Source: Nephrocerus scutellatus (lineage: Eukaryota > Arthropoda > Insecta > Diptera > Pipunculidae). Taken from it: a stretch of 64,000 bases of DNA. The first letter of the stretch is position 1. Each line of letters opens with the position of its first letter. The position numbers and the translations under genes are program-made. Below the pieces are notes generated by a model, which was not told the DNA's origin, did no database searches, and was given only the letters and a program-made list of their open reading frames with translations. The stretch spans positions 65,836,546-65,900,545 of the forward strand of contig OX352761.1 of NCBI GenBank assembly GCA_947095585.1, read 5' to 3'. Positions 33,146-45,200 of the stretch are shown in pieces.

Positions 33146-34072
33146 TTATCATTTCTCACTTATTGTTATTTTATAACAAAGTAAATTTGCCACTCATTGT
33201 TTACACCGATATCGACATTTGAAAATGCCGACGGCGTCTCTGCTCAGACGCACGCCGACTACACTTCTCCACTTTAAAAATACGATTATTAGACCACGCC
33301 TCCATTTTTGGAACACCGATCGCAACTAGACAAAACAATCATTAATATTGAGTAGCCGCGCCTATACTGCAACCACCACAATGCAATGATAGGAGAGTAA
33401 AGGGGACAATGCAAATGACATGCAAAACTCTGTACGCATTCGGGAGCGCAGAAGCGTAGGCGGGCCCTATAATGAAATAAACGCATACACAACACCAACA
33501 TTCACCAAAACAACGCAAACACAAGCACAGAAATTAAATGATCAAAACCAACGGATGAGGTCAACGACCGAGGAGCATTGACCAAAATACTATTCACACA
33601 CAATAACAAAACTATGCTGCCGGCATTAGCCTATGCATAGCTTGTTGGACACAGTAGCCACAGTAGACAAACGAAATCCCTTACAACAACAAACATGAAG
33701 GGGTTTTCGTCAACATTTTTTGCAAACAACAATGCTGTTGAGTGCATAGCCACAGTGGACAAATGTAATGAAAATACAACAACAAACACATGGGGAATTC
33801 TCGATAGTAAAATGACAACAGCCACCTGGAGTGTATACACATAAGCGACAAAAATAAAAACAAGAACAACAACACGGCATGACGCATACGCAATGCAGTT
33901 CCGATATAACTGATAATGGAAAGAAGACAGCATAGCAACAACGGTGATTTACCGGACGATGGAAAACATGGGAAAGAACAACCCGGTTCGAAGTTTTAAA
34001 CCGTTTCACGTCCTATAAAAGGGGACACAGATGCAGTAAACAGTCTCTTATTCTTAGGACAGACTCCTGATA
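33146..34072 (+). other. Possible LTR-like region with TATA box
   Basis: No coding recognised. 33649-33830 has an imperfect duplication (TGTTGGACACAGTAGCCACA and TGTTGAGTGCATAGCCACAG). A CCTATAAAAGGGG promoter-like box lies at 34012-34024, and CGTTACA at 34669 could end an LTR of ~1 kb. No matching flanking duplication was found. Confidence 0.35.
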
Positions 34073-34740
34073 GTGAACCGAGTATAGAATCCTCCTTTCA
34101 CTGATGAAAATACTTGGACGCAGAGACTCATGACAGCGAACTGAGCGTAGAATCCTCTTTTCACTGGTCAACATGCTTGAACATAGCAACTATTGGCAGC
34201 GAACTAAGCGTAGAATCCTCTTTTCACTGGTCAACATACTTGAACATAGCAACTCTTGGCAGCGAACTGAGCGTAGAATCCTCTTTTCGCTGATCAAAAC
34301 ACTTCGACACGGAGACTCTTGGCAGCGAACTGAGCGTAGAATCCTCTTTTCGCTGGTCAAAACACTTGGACACAACGGCTCGGTTGACAGTGAAGTGAGC
34401 GTAGAATCCTTGCCCACTGGTCAGACTATTCCTACGCAGACGGATTACTTTAATCCCGCTGGACCAAGGCTTCAAACCACAGGACACCCTAGGTAGAATC
34501 TAAGACTTAAGTCAATCTAACTATATCACAATCATTTTCCTTGTTTTAAGAAAGAAATAAATATTGAATTCAGAGTTCCATAACAAAATAAATCTTTTAT
34601 TGTAACGACCATAATATCAAACGAACCCTGGTCACACTGAGGATACCCCGGCTGGGAAAAACCTCGTTACAAGATCTGGCTACTATTTACAAGGACCGCG
34701 CGTTAAAACTTATTGATGACGTAAATATCGCGAAAACAAT
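34073..34740 (+). repeat. ~66-bp tandem repeat downstream of a TATA box
   Basis: Six degenerate units from 34073 to about 34425 with GGCAGCGAACTGAGCGTAGA and ATCCTCTTTTCGCTGGTCAA. Open reading frames across it are repeat-encoded on both strands. 34430-34740 has AATAAATCTTTTATTG near 34590 as a possible polyadenylation area and no gene. Confidence 0.7.
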
Positions 34741-34964
34741 CGAATCGCTTGAACATCGTAGAAATGTTTCCTGCTTGTCACTGTTTTATCGCTTTTTCCA
34801 CAAGCGGCGTTCAAACGAAATATCCTGATGTAGCCTGCCCATTCTCGAACCAATCTGTAATACCCGTGCCTCAACTCGAGCCCACGGGTCTACCATTAAG
34901 TCTATCTTCGGACGTACAAGCTAAGCATTATAAGGGTGCAAATCCCTTTACCGTGTGTACATTA
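34741..34964 (+). repeat. Unnamed dispersed repeat, second copy
   Basis: Shares blocks with 30044-30430 (CGCTTGAACA, TTTCCTGCTTGTCACTGTTT, TCTATCTTCGGACGTACA, ATTATAAGGGTGCAAATCCC). Directly abuts T1 copy D. Confidence 0.45.
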
Positions 34965-35700
34965 TTTAAAAAAAATCTCCGATGGACAACACTTTTTGTA
35001 AAAATTTTGGAGACCCTGAGCCCTAGGGTCATGGGGCCCAATACAAATTTTGTTCAAAAATTTATTTTTCTTCATGTATATCTCCGAAGAACAACACTTT
35101 TTGTAAAAACTTTGGAGACTTAGGGCCCCGGGGTTGTGGAGCCCCATACAAATTTAAAAAAAAAATTAACCCGATATTCTTCAAATTGTATACACATGTG
35201 TGTCTCCGATGGACAAAACTTTTTGTAAAAGGTTTGGAGTGGACGGGCCCTGAAGCCCGAGTGGTGCCCATATAATTTTTTTGAAAATTTAATTTTTTAA
35301 AAATTAGCCCAATTTTCTTAAAATTTTAAACACATGTGTATCTCCAATGAACATAACTTTTTGTAAAATTCTTGGAGTGAACGGGCTCTGTGGCTCGAGG
35401 GGTGCCCATATAATCTTTTTAAAAATTAACCCGATTGAAATTTTAAACTTATATTTATCTCTGATTGCAACATATTCTATTGAAAAGTGGAAGTGATTGG
35501 CCCCCAAGGTCGGGGGGTCCCATACAATTTTTTTTAAACATGTGTATCCCTGGTGGCAACAGTTTTTGTAAAAATTTTGAAGTGAAGGGGCTCTAATAAT
35601 AATTTAACCTGGTTCAAACTTTGCACACATGTATGTATCTTCTATCAGAGAATTTACATGAAAAATTGTAATTTTTAAAGGTGTTTTTTTTTAAATTTTC
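34965..35700 (-). repeat. T1 tandem-repeat element, copy D (inverse)
   Basis: Six units with TATCTCCGATGGACAACACT-like cores near 34976, 35079, 35202, 35341, 35455 and 35544, GC-rich GGGCCCCGGGG blocks, and closing AGAGAATTTACATGAAAAAT near 35645. All ORFs in it are repeat-encoded. Confidence 0.75.
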
Positions 35701-36699
35701 CGTTTAATTTTTTTTAACCGCAACACCGACATGCGTCACACAGAACACGCGTCTTAATTGTTTTAAAACTAGTCTCATTAAATTCTTACTGCTAGAAGGC
35801 GTGATATACAAGAGGACAAGCAATGGCGAAAATGATTATCAATGAAAATCAGCAGACATAATGAACCGTCTTCCCTTAGAAATGAATTACTAAATCTGTT
35901 GTCAAATTTGACTTTTAAACAATTTTACCAAAACTTGTACTTTAACTTGGGAGTTGTACACGAGCTAATGTATTTTGCTATGCAAGTGATTTTTTTTTCT
36001 ATAAAATTTTGAATTTTTGATGATTTTGGACGCTTTAAAGCGTGAAAAGTCGATGCAAATCTTGTAAATTTTTAGAAAATCGTAAAATAAATTGATAAAA
36101 ATACAAAGATAACGAGAAAAAAAGGAGATTGCGTTATTGAGAGTGATTCCATTGGTAAGTTCATTTTTGTGGATTAATTATTGAAAATAAATTACTGAAA
36201 TGAATCATTTTAATTTTTAGGAATTGATTTTTGATTATCTGGCTATCAGACGATCGAACCTAGGACGATGAAACCAAAATTCACAAAGAATGCACGGTGT
36301 CCGTGAGTGAAACGCAAGAGCACCGCGAAGAATTAAATAAACAGAGTCGTGCTCACATCGGACATGTTCGCTCTGCATGGGCACCAGCTCAGGATCGACA
36401 AATCGTAACTCGACGACACTTCTTCGAACGTCGACTTGAATCACGCTGCTTTCAATTATGACTCTACAATCGCCTATATTATCTTCGCTGCGGGGGTTTG
36501 ACTTCGCCACCGGAGCTATTGCGTACTTATGTCTATGGAGATACAACGCTATACAGACCTTTTAATGCACATACGCAACAGTACAATCATGACGTCATTT
36601 GGAACCGATGTTGTTGTTCGTCAACCCGGCTACAATACTACCTATAAGGTAATGACGTCACCACGTATTCATCATTTCGATAATGTTAAACGATTTTAT
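35701..36699. other. Region preceding a Helitron coding remnant
   Basis: AT-rich to 36230. 35757-35815 (TTGTTTTAAAACTAGTCTCA..) resembles 57080-57135, which lies beside another Helitron. 36235-36700 has coding-like composition, possibly more of the Helitron N-terminal region, but no motif could be assigned. Confidence 0.35.
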
Positions 36700-37350
36700 C
36701 CATCATATTCAAAATCATATTCATATTTTAAAGATTCAAGGGCAAATTTATCGTCGAAGCGGAGCGTTGATGCCACCAGCAAATGAAGAACCTAGGCTCC
36801 TTCAAATTTATTTCGTTGGAAATCCCGAATTTAAATTAAGTTATCGTCTTGCGCTTTTCAATGCGTCATAATAAGAGATAATCGGAGAACAACACTAAGT
36901 CTTTTGCATGAACACAATGCGCTGGTTCGGTTGTTTAAAACTTCCAGATAAAGATGGTCAATCCGCTGACCGGTAAGTTATTGAGCTGTCGATTGTTTTT
37001 GCAGTGCTATACAAATAACATATTTATTCTTCAGGTGAAGAAACGAATAAGATGGTCATGCATTTCCATGCATTTTTTTTTTACTTATCGGTTTATGATG
37101 CGACAAGCCAAGGACAATACTCTTTTGAAATATCATCGATTCTTTCAACAGCATTGCGGCGATATTTATGTCAAGATCGAGATGGAACGTTTAAATTTCA
37201 TCCCCTTCAAGCAATCGAAACTTCGTTTAGAACAGAACATTCATCTGCGCGATGCCATCGTTTCGGAAGAAGATGCAACCAACGTCGGTCAATTGACCAT
37301 TATCCCAGCGACATATGTTGGCAGCCCACGGCATATGCATGAACATGCTT
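36700..37350 (+). pseudogene. Helitron RepHel N-terminal domain remnant
   Basis: Plus-strand pieces: FKIQGQIYRRSGALMPPANE and LLQIYFVGN at 36730-36830, a short VNPLTG-K area near 36960 with a frame break, then YVKIEMERLNFIPFKQSKLR, HLRDAIVSEEDATNVGQLTI and PATYVGSPRHMHEHA (37165-37350). These are the Helitron-like N-terminal region before the HUH Rep domain. Homology stops after HMHEHA, so catalytic Rep and helicase are not here. It is not colinear with the Helitrons at 54-63 kb. Confidence 0.75.
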
Positions 37351-38282
37351 TAACAGTGTTTGCTCGGGTATCGCTCGCCGGTCACCCAGGGTTTGTTTTT
37401 TTATCTTCTTCGTTACAAATTGAAAGTTTTTTTTTTTTTTATTCCCATCCATACTTTTTGTGTTTTATTTTCGGTTTTGGTCGCTAAATTTTGACTACGC
37501 TGGTTTTATACTTAAATCATGCTTACTACATAGGTTCTTATATACATATAATATATGTTCTAACCATTGGTGATAGATAATCTGGGCTGTACGCATTAAG
37601 TGCGGGGAAATCAGAGGGGTGTAATGCATTCTAGGCAAACACGATGTCCTACGATGACAGTATTTGCGGGGGGTGCCGAACGGATGATAGGCGACTTCTG
37701 CTACCAAAAACGTTGCTACTACAAAGGAGGAATAAGTGCTGTGTAACAGCCACTCTATTGACGAGTATATTTGCTAAACCCTAACGCCGTCGGCGAAATG
37801 CTTTAATAGCTTATTCAAATTCAAAATTTCAAAATTCTTCGTTTAGAACGGCGGTCAGCGTTAGCTTTCCAGAAGAGATTTTACAAATTGCAGCAGAGTA
37901 TTCTTTCTGATTTGCTTTGGTTTTTCCCACCATATATCTGTGTCCAGTTATTTCAAACTAGAAGGAATTTTATTTCCCCCAGTTTGAAGTAATAAATTTT
38001 CCATATACCTAATGTATATTGGAAATTAATATTAATATACCATTATTATTATATTATTATTAAATTATTATTATATATAATAGTATTCTTGATAATCGGG
38101 CGAAAAAACCCTCCTAAAAAGTAAATTCATCGGTTCGGTCTTCGGATTCGATCACCGTACCCAATGAATTTCGAGCGAGCACATTTGCTTGGTGCCTACG
38201 CGATGTATGCGTTATATTGGTTAACCGAGCAATATGCATTATCTCTCGGGTAAGTGTCCGGCGCTGGACTTGCTATTTCGCC
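37351..38282. other. Unassigned sequence
   Basis: No gene recognised. 38030-38090 is an (ATTATT)-rich tract. 38097-38282 is GC-richer and ends abruptly where BEL LTR sequence begins. Confidence 0.4.
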
Positions 38283-38432
38283 TTTCGCACAATTGCTATT
38301 TGTGCTGATTGTTACAAAATAGCAATTGCGTGGATGTGGGTCACTGCATGTTGGGTGTGACGATCGATTGTGCAAACGCTGATGATGCATTTGGTTGCCG
38401 ATACGTTGGACTTGATTGCGCACATGCTGTGG
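38283..38432 (-). repeat. BEL 3' LTR, left part (split from 50516-50552)
   Basis: Matches 53989-54136 of the BEL 5' LTR at roughly 90%, including TAGCAATTG.GTGGATGTGGG, GTGACGATCGATTGTGCAAA and GCGCACATGCTGTGG. It stops at the hAT element, and the sequence that should follow (TCGCCTTGTTGTTG) is found 12 kb away at 50524. The left end is truncated at 38283. Confidence 0.8.
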
Positions 38433-39534
38433 TAGAAGTGTGCGGGTAGTAACTATTCGGTATTCAATACCCGTTACATGCAACTACCCGAAGTAACGAT
38501 TACTCTAATGAAATACTTATCGTTACTCATCGTTACTTTATATTCTTTTACGAGTGTATCATGTTTGCATGGTACGAATATTTTGGTTATTGTTTTGTAT
38601 AGAACTATTGATATATTGGAAATTATGCAAGCTGAAGAGAGTAAGTATTACAATAGACGACGATTTTTCTCTCGTTTTCCCGTGCCGTTGTGAAATTGGT
38701 TGGTCAGCAATCGTATATTTACAAAAAAAGAGATAGACTACTGCTAGATTTCTACGAGAAAAACATATCAAAAGTATAGTACACAAGTTCACAGCAGTTC
38801 ACACAGCAGTTGAATGTTAATGTTTGTGTTGCCTGTTTGAGTTTTATTTTCTAAATATAATTATATGCGTTTAGTTTCGAATTATATAAATTCAAGTTGC
38901 CAACAGTTATTGATTTAAAGTTTGTGCCCGTTGCAAACAAGGGAGCTGGTATACCCACGGTTAGCAAGGTTAGCCAAAAAGCACCTTTCAATAGTGGCAA
39001 CTTCTGTGCCTTCGGAGAGAATATTTCAAAAAGTGGGCAAATATTTTCTGATAGGCGTTGTCGTATTAAGTCCAAAAATTTTGAAAAAATCATTTTTTTG
39101 AATGCTAATCAAGATTTTATCTTATAATTTAGTTAAATTTCTTTTTAGCGTTCTTTTTATTCTAGTCTTTGAATTATGTATGAATCGATCGTAGAGTTAA
39201 TTTTTATTTTATATTTATATTTATATTAAAAAATGAATTAATAGATATCGTTTGTTTTTTTCGCATAATAAAAACATATTTTGAAAAATAAATCTTTTTT
39301 CTTAATGAAAGTAAATATATTCCAAAATCAACAGTGGTCTACGAGCCATATATACAAATTCACCAGTAACAATTATATGGTTAGATAGGTAATCGTACTG
39401 TTCCTTCTTCTTGTTAAAAAGTGAATGATTACTTTTAATGTATTTTAATGATTACGAACAAAATGTAACTGGTATTTGCATCAAAAGTAACGGGTACTCG
39501 TGATTACTCAAAGTAACGACATTGCACATCTCTA
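38433..39534 (+). mobile_element. hAT transposon derivative, copy 1 (1102 bp)
   Basis: Ends TAGAAGTGTGC and GCACATCTCTA form imperfect inverted repeats of hAT style. Subterminal GTAACGATTACT/GTTACT words recur on both sides. 39000-39125 encodes SKSGQIFSDRRCRIKSKNFE and KIIFLNAN, the C-terminal dimerisation end of hAT transposases, so this is a deleted derivative. Left flank is TGCTGTGG (38425-38432) and right flank CAACTCAC (39535-39542); they do not match each other but match the opposite flanks of copy 2. Confidence 0.85.
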
Positions 39535-39684
39535 CAACTCACACTGTTCTATATCATTTTCTCTCGTCGTCCTTTCTTGTATTGTCACTGTTCGTCAAAC
39601 GTTCGTGCAATGTTGCATTTTAATAGTTTCTAGTTTTCGGTAAGGTACTGTTTGTCTCGCTAACTTCTCCCATTCCCACATATA
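39535..39684 (-). repeat. Gypsy-type LTR, outer part, plus TSD TATA
   Basis: 39535-39680 matches 46963-47104 of the complete LTR nearly base for base (TTCTCTCGTCGTCCTTTCTT, GTTTCTAGTTTTCGGTAAGG) and ends CCCACA. TATA at 39681-39684 equals TATA at 46824-46827 beyond the other LTR of that element. The inner part of this LTR lies at 49268-49413. Confidence 0.85.
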
Positions 39685-39739
39685 AGTTAATTAAATCACT
39701 ACAAGAATAGTATAAAAAAATTTAAAGGCTGAATGCCTT

Positions 39740-39990
39740 TTGCTTTATTCAATGATTATTCTTCTTATTGATTAACAAAAATTCAATAACTTATATTTAT
39801 ACCCTAATTCAGCTTTTTTGTCGTTCGCTATCGTGAGAACGATTTGTTTATTCTGATGTGTGCTCGATGCGCCAGACGCTTGGTCAGCATTTCCGTTCTA
39901 TTTGGTGTTCGTGCATGCAGGTGTCGTTCACACCGTCTGCTGGTGTTAAGTCTTCCCCTCTTAAATGCGATTGTCCTCAATCGCTAATAA
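39740..39990 (+). repeat. Copia LTR/leader fragment
   Basis: 39765-39957 matches the reverse complement of 60350-60545 and 63540-63745 (CTAATTCAGCTTTTTTGTCG, GATGTGTGCTCGATGCGCCA, GCAGGTGTCGTTCACACCGT). Plus-orientation here; no gag follows. T1 copy E begins right after it. Confidence 0.65.
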
Positions 39991-40004
39991 AAACAACCCA
40001 TAAA

Positions 40005-40492
40005 AATTAAAATTTTTCTTGTAAATTCTCTAATCGGGGATACACACACACACACACTGCGTGCTCGTTTTGTGGCAAAATCATTCACCAAATGACGCAG
40101 CGGCAGCGAACAGCGCTGCTCACAAAGCACAGAGCTCAGACTTTGCCGTGATCTGATGCGATATAGCGATATTTAAAAATTGTATATTGGGGTCCCCAAG
40201 GGGCCGATCTCTCCAAATTTTTACAAAAAGTGTTTTCCATCGAAGACACACATGTGTACAAAATTTAAAGAAAATCGAGTAAATTTTGTAAAATATTTGT
40301 ATGGGAGCCTCCCGACCCCGCGGCCCGAGGGGCCTCAAATTTTAATAGAAAGTGTTGTCTTAGGAGATATACATGTGTGCAAAATTTCAATAAAATCGGG
40401 CTGTAGGAAGTGGGTTAAAAATTGATCACAAGATTTGGCCAGCCAGCCAGCCAGCCAGCCACGGGCAAGTGAAGTTAATATAGAGAATTTAA
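40005..40492 (+). repeat. T1 tandem-repeat element, copy E
   Basis: Complete-looking small copy: AACAACCCATAAAAATTAAA at the left, two units with CATCGAAGACACACATGTGT-type cores, a CCAGCCAGCCAGCCAGCCAG tract at 40441-40460, and CACGGGCAAGTGAAGTTAAT then ATAGAGAATTTAA at the right. (CA)n at 40042-40056 is inside. Confidence 0.75.
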
Positions 40493-40497
40493 AAATA

Positions 40498-41500
40498 TGG
40501 GGCACGATGGTTGGTGTAGCTATTTCTGGTTCGTGGTGTTCTTCGCGGATCTTTTCTTCAGGGATTTGGATGGTGACCTTGGTACTATTTCTTTTAGGAT
40601 GAGACTTGCAGATTACGGCTATTGTGGCTAATATTCCGAAGCAGGAGATGAGGCAGTAGGTGGTTACTTGATGTATATCGTTCTCTGTTTGTAGCAATCG
40701 GAGTTTGTTTGTGTTGTTAATGTAAAGGTCTTTCATCATCTCTAGCGTTAGTTGCTCTCTGTCCTCCTTTTCTCTAGGGCTTGGTTGTAGTACTGCCGGT
40801 AATGCTTTTACCATTGATGCTTATCTGGAAATGAACGATCTTCCATTGACGGTTACGGTGGTGTTGTGGAATTTTATTAGGAATGTGCCAATGAGGGTGT
40901 GGGTAGTGTTTCCAAATTGTATGATTCCGATAAACTGGTTTAGTAATAGAACGCCTGTTGAGATTTCATCTATTGTTGGTATATGCTGACTGTTGACGGT
41001 GTTGCATGAAGCTGATAGACTATTAAGCAAGCTAGGAATACATGTTTCTTATATCTATAATGTCTTTAGAATTACAAATTGATAAGGAGTTATAATTTTT
41101 CATTTTTGTGTTGTTCCATACATTTCTTCATTGTATCTTAGGATTACATTAAATAAAATTTCTGGTACAATATTGTTCCTTTTTATTGGTTTGATTGGAA
41201 GACTGTCATAGGTTTCGTTTGCGGTTAATCGAATATTTATGATATAGAGTAAAGCTGAGCTATTGCTTATAACTTTTATCTGTGAGAATGTCTGTAGCAA
41301 GTTTTATTTCGTTTTTTGATAAAATAAATGAATTTATCATACCTAACTTAGCCCAATGAATGGCATAATTGATATTTTCTAATTCTTCTTTAACTAGTTT
41401 AATTTTATATTGAATGTTCGTTATGATTTCAAAATTTAGTGTATTGTCTTCTTTTATTAATTTTTGTATCTCGTTTTGAACTCTAGTGATATTATTCATT
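40498..41500 (-). pseudogene. env: Second gypsy remnant: env C-terminal part
   Basis: Minus strand: MNNITRVQNEIQKLIKEDN (41499-41440) starts a helical region, then INYAIHWAKLGMINSFILSK; after frame breaks, HIPTIDEISTGVLLLN, LIGTFLIKFHNTTVTVNG (40920-40850) and an anchor QVTTYCLISCFGILATIAVI (40665-40605) with a basic tail. This is the transmembrane half of an errantivirus-type Env with at least three frame breaks. It is cut at the left by T1 copy E and interrupted at 41500 by the RTE insertion; the N-terminal half is at 43540-43960. Confidence 0.75.
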
Positions 41501-43539
41501 GGCGGTCAGCCATCAGCAGAAATAGGGGGAATAACACAGAATGCTCTAGAATTGCATGTGGCCGTAACTATCTCTGACTGGTGGAAGTGCGATCAAACCT
41601 CCACGTGGTGGCCGCTGGTAATTTTCCTCCAATGCAGGAAAAGCTGAATGATCGGGCTAGTCCCTTCAAAGTAAGGTTGGCGCGAGGCCAATAACCTCGC
41701 CTGTAAAAAATTATTATTACGGAACCCAAAATCAGCCTCGGATACACTGATGAACGACGACGACCACGGCAACGAATGGTGTCTTACAAAAATCAGAATA
41801 TAACATATATTACAGCCGTCATGCAAGACATCATGTGCTCGGGATGGGGTTTCTAGTCAGCAAAAGAATGAAACCCACCGTTATCGGCTTTAATGCAGTA
41901 AATGAACGGCTATGCAGCCTTCGCGTGCGGGGCAAATTTAAAAACATAAGCCTCATAAACGTTCACGCACCTACAGAAGATTCCCCAGATGGAGCCACTT
42001 GCAACCAGATAGACCAAGTACTGATAGACCGCCGCTACAATCCGAACCTGATGACGGTACGAACATACCGAGGTGCCAACTTCGACTCGGACCACTATCT
42101 TGTTGGTATGGTGCTCCGAACGCGGATTGCATCATCACGGAAGACTGCATCCGCGAATAAGACTCGAGTCAACACGGCTGCCCTTCGCAATGAAGAGACC
42201 AGAAACAACTACATTAAAGCGATAGGACTCGCCCTAAAGTAAGTCCTGGGGCTGAGATGTCGGGCGTAGAAGAGAAATGTACACGCCTTAAGAATACTGT
42301 CATTATTACTGCTGACTCCATCTTAGGCAGTAGTCATAGAGATCAAAACGACTGGTTCGATGACGAATGTAAGCTAGCGACTGAACGTAAGAATGCTGCG
42401 TACCGATCAATGCAACAATCTCATAGAACGCGGGCATGCGAAGATGAATATAAAGAGCTCAGAAGATATGAAAAAACAGTTCACCGGCGAAAGAAAGCAG
42501 CCTAGGAGAAGAATCTCGTCCGTGAACTGGAACAGTACAGAGAGCAAGGACCGCACCAAGCGCGGAAGTTCTACCAAAGGGTCCGCGGTATGACGCAATA
42601 TACACCGCGTTGCACATACTGCAAGGACAAAGAGGGTAATCTGATCGCCGATCTTAAAGGCATCTTAGAGCGATGGGAAGAGCACTTTCATGAGTTGCTA
42701 AATGGCCAGCTAACTGAGGAATTGAAGGCTCCACCAATGACCGAAGATCATACTATGCTGCCGCCACCAAGCATAGTCGAAGTTAGAAGACCGATAAATC
42801 GGCTCATAAATAATAAGGCCCCGGGATCTGATGGGATCCCAGCGGAACTGATAAAAATAGGAGGCCCCACATTACACCAAGCAATTCATGAAATAATAGT
42901 GCAAGTATGGGAAGAAGAAGTTATGCCAGAAGACTGGCGAAGAGGCATCCTGTGCCCCATAATAAGAAGGGAGATATCACAAAATGCAGCAATTATCGTG
43001 GTATAACGTTGTTGAGTACCGCGTAAAAAATTTTCTCCTCTATCCTTCAAGACAGGATAGCCCCATCATTTGTTCAGTGTGGCTTCATCCCAGCCAAATC
43101 AACAACTGATCAGATTTACACCCTATGTTAGATGATGGAAAAATGTCTAGAGTTTCAAAACACACTACACCATCTTTTTATTGACTTTAAGGCCGCCTAT
43201 GGTAGCATACCCAGAGTAGAAATGCCATGAGAGATTTCGGCATCCCAAATAAACTGACACGACTATGTAGGTTGACCATGACCAATGTTATAAGCCAAGT
43301 AAAAATATCCGGATCACTATCAAGCCTATTCAACATCTATAACGGTCTCCGACAAGGGGATGGACCGACAGCGAGGCCGGCCAAGCCTACACTGGAAGGA
43401 TGGCGTAGACCAGGACGCCCAGAGTTTAGGGATGCCAAACTGGATGACATCGGCTCTAAATCGGGACCGGTGGAGAGCCTTTTTGCGGGAGGCCAGGACC
43501 GGATCCCGGTTGTAGAGCCAAATATGATGAAGCTGATGA
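41501..43539 (+). mobile_element. RTE non-LTR retrotransposon inserted in env (14-bp TSD)
   Basis: Flanked by TGATATTATTCATT at 41487-41500 and 43540-43553. From 41501 there is a 5' untranslated region, then endonuclease pieces (GFLVSKRMKPTVIGFNAVNE, INVHAPTED, DQVLIDRR, DSDHYLVG), linker, and the first half of reverse transcriptase (INRLINNKAPGSDGIPAELI, YRGITLLS, IDFKAAYGS, YNGLRQGD at 43345). It then jumps to the 3' end at 43365 with an AT-rich ATGATG tail. The YADD half of RT is deleted. At least six frame breaks or stops. 42257-43006 shows the best open pieces. Confidence 0.85.
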
Positions 43540-43960
43540 TGATATTATTCATTCTTTCATTGTATAATTGGTTTATTATAAATAACAACAGATTTCTTAA
43601 AACATCTGCAATTTTTTCTTTGATGGTGACGAAGTCATCATGGTCTGGATTGCCAGCCATCCATTTCCACGCACTTCCAATGAATTTTAATGAACGTTTT
43701 GTAATACGCGGTCTCAAGTTACGCAAAAGATTTCGAATTGGTTTCAGCTCATGTGATAGCAAAGGGAATATTGTATGGTTATGAGTTGATTGAAGATCAA
43801 GGATTGGGGTTATTCCGGATATAAATTGGTCGTACTGTCCTAGGTCGATGACGTGTATAAGTTTGAAGTTTCCGTCTTGTATTTTCATCTGTCCTATGTG
43901 AAAGGTTATTATTTGAAAAGTCCAAAATTTGGACTGTAGCTTGGCAGGTGTAAAAGGCAC
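43540..43960 (-). pseudogene. env: Second gypsy remnant: env N-terminal part
   Basis: Open on the minus strand from 43960: FTPAKLQSKFWTFQI, KLIHVIDLGQYDQFI, a basic R-I-T-K-R site that resembles the Env cleavage motif, then a glycine-containing hydrophobic stretch with AWKWMAGNPDHDD, and a helix up to the RTE target site at 43553. The open frame that continues into 43337 is RTE sequence read backwards. Equivalent to 13140-13287 of the other gypsy. Confidence 0.75.
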
Positions 43961-43969
43961 ATCTGAAAA

Positions 43970-45168
43970 GAAATGGGTTATTTTCTAATGTTACTCTTGT
44001 GAATTGTTCTTCCAGATTCGGTTATTATTGTAGAGTTTTTATTCTCTTTAACTATTTCCTGTCGATATCTGCCTGTTAATTTTGAATCTATTCGTTTATT
44101 ATTTTTTACGTAAATAACTTGTCCTATCTGATAGTCTTTGTTGAGTTTCCTTTTTTTGTTATGATATTTGTTGTCTTTTTCCTGTTTGATTTTAAGTTTT
44201 TCTACATTAGTTAACCGTGTTTTTTCGAATTGTTAAGGGATTCGTCCGTAAAATAGTTCAATGGGTTTCTTTCCTGTGGTTGAATGGATAGTGAAGTTAT
44301 ACTCGTTGACAGCCCGTTCTAGGAGTTCTTCAAATGACCGTGAAAGTCCGTCAGATTTCAGGCATCTCATAATTTCCGACAAAGTGAAGTGAAACGGAGT
44401 TTTGAAGATTCTGACTTGAAGGTCGTCTTCCATCATTGAGGTTATAGATGCTGAATTTAACGCTTTTTCGTTGTCTGTAACGACAACTTCAGGTACGCAA
44501 AAGAAGAATAGAATATCTCTTAGTGGACGTCTAATGTCTTCGATAGAACGTGATGAGATAATTTTAGCCTGAGCGAATTTCGTGAATTTGTCGACAGCTG
44601 TTAAAACGATTTGTTTTTCTGTGGAAAAGATATCAACGTGAAGGGTATGTCCTGGATAATTGGGGATGGGTGTAGGATTCAGTTGTGGCTTGTTGGGATG
44701 TCTGTGGTATTTATTTACCTTACAAGTTGCACAGCGGCTTACTATTGCTTTGATTTTCGAAGACATTTTAGGGAAATATAAATTATCTAATAGCGGGATT
44801 CGGTTTTCTTCAGCATTGCGATGAGCTCTTCGGTGTGTCTTTATGATTTTTTCCTCTTGCTTAATTTCGTAAGGTAGATCTTCTACAAGTTTTTGTGGGA
44901 ATCTAATACGGTAGTCTTTAAAATGGAGCGGATAAATTTCCTGAATTTTTCCCATAGTTTCTTCATGTGTTAAAAGACCGTTGATAGTGTTAGGGTTCAA
45001 ATATCTTTTGATTATGTTAATTAGATCAATTTCTGTGTATTCTGGTTTGATAAGGATGTGTCTAGTGTAATTTTCAAATGGATTTTTAATTTGGTAGCTG
45101 TCTTCTTCTTCAATTTTTAGTACTAATTGGGGCTGCCTGTCAATTGCTTGTGGCAATTTCATTAGCAT
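43970..45168 (-). pseudogene. pol: Second gypsy remnant: integrase
   Basis: The ORF 45168-44233 (311 codons) contains the zinc-binding HRRAHRNAEEN..CATCKVNKYH, the catalytic-core pieces LHVDIFSTEKQ and VVVTDNEKALNS, and AVNEYNFTIHSTTGKKPIEL. From 44230 to 43970 the C-terminal region continues in another frame with DYQIGQVIYVKNNK. The third catalytic residue region is degenerate (FTLSEIMRCLKSDG in place of the usual HPNGNGQ-E). RT and RNase H are missing to the right, where a hairpin MITE begins at 45201. An integrase of gypsy type, followed by env in the normal order. Confidence 0.8.
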
Positions 45169-45200
45169 ATTTGTGTTGTAATTGTTACAGTCGTTTAATT

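Noticed and set aside
34190..34496. Repeated-protein ORFs on both strands
   Set aside because: They are both readings of a 66-bp DNA tandem repeat.
38478..38693. 71-codon ORF conserved in two places (also 49459-49674)
   Set aside because: Its conservation follows from duplication of the hAT element; the real transposase remnant is further right in another frame.
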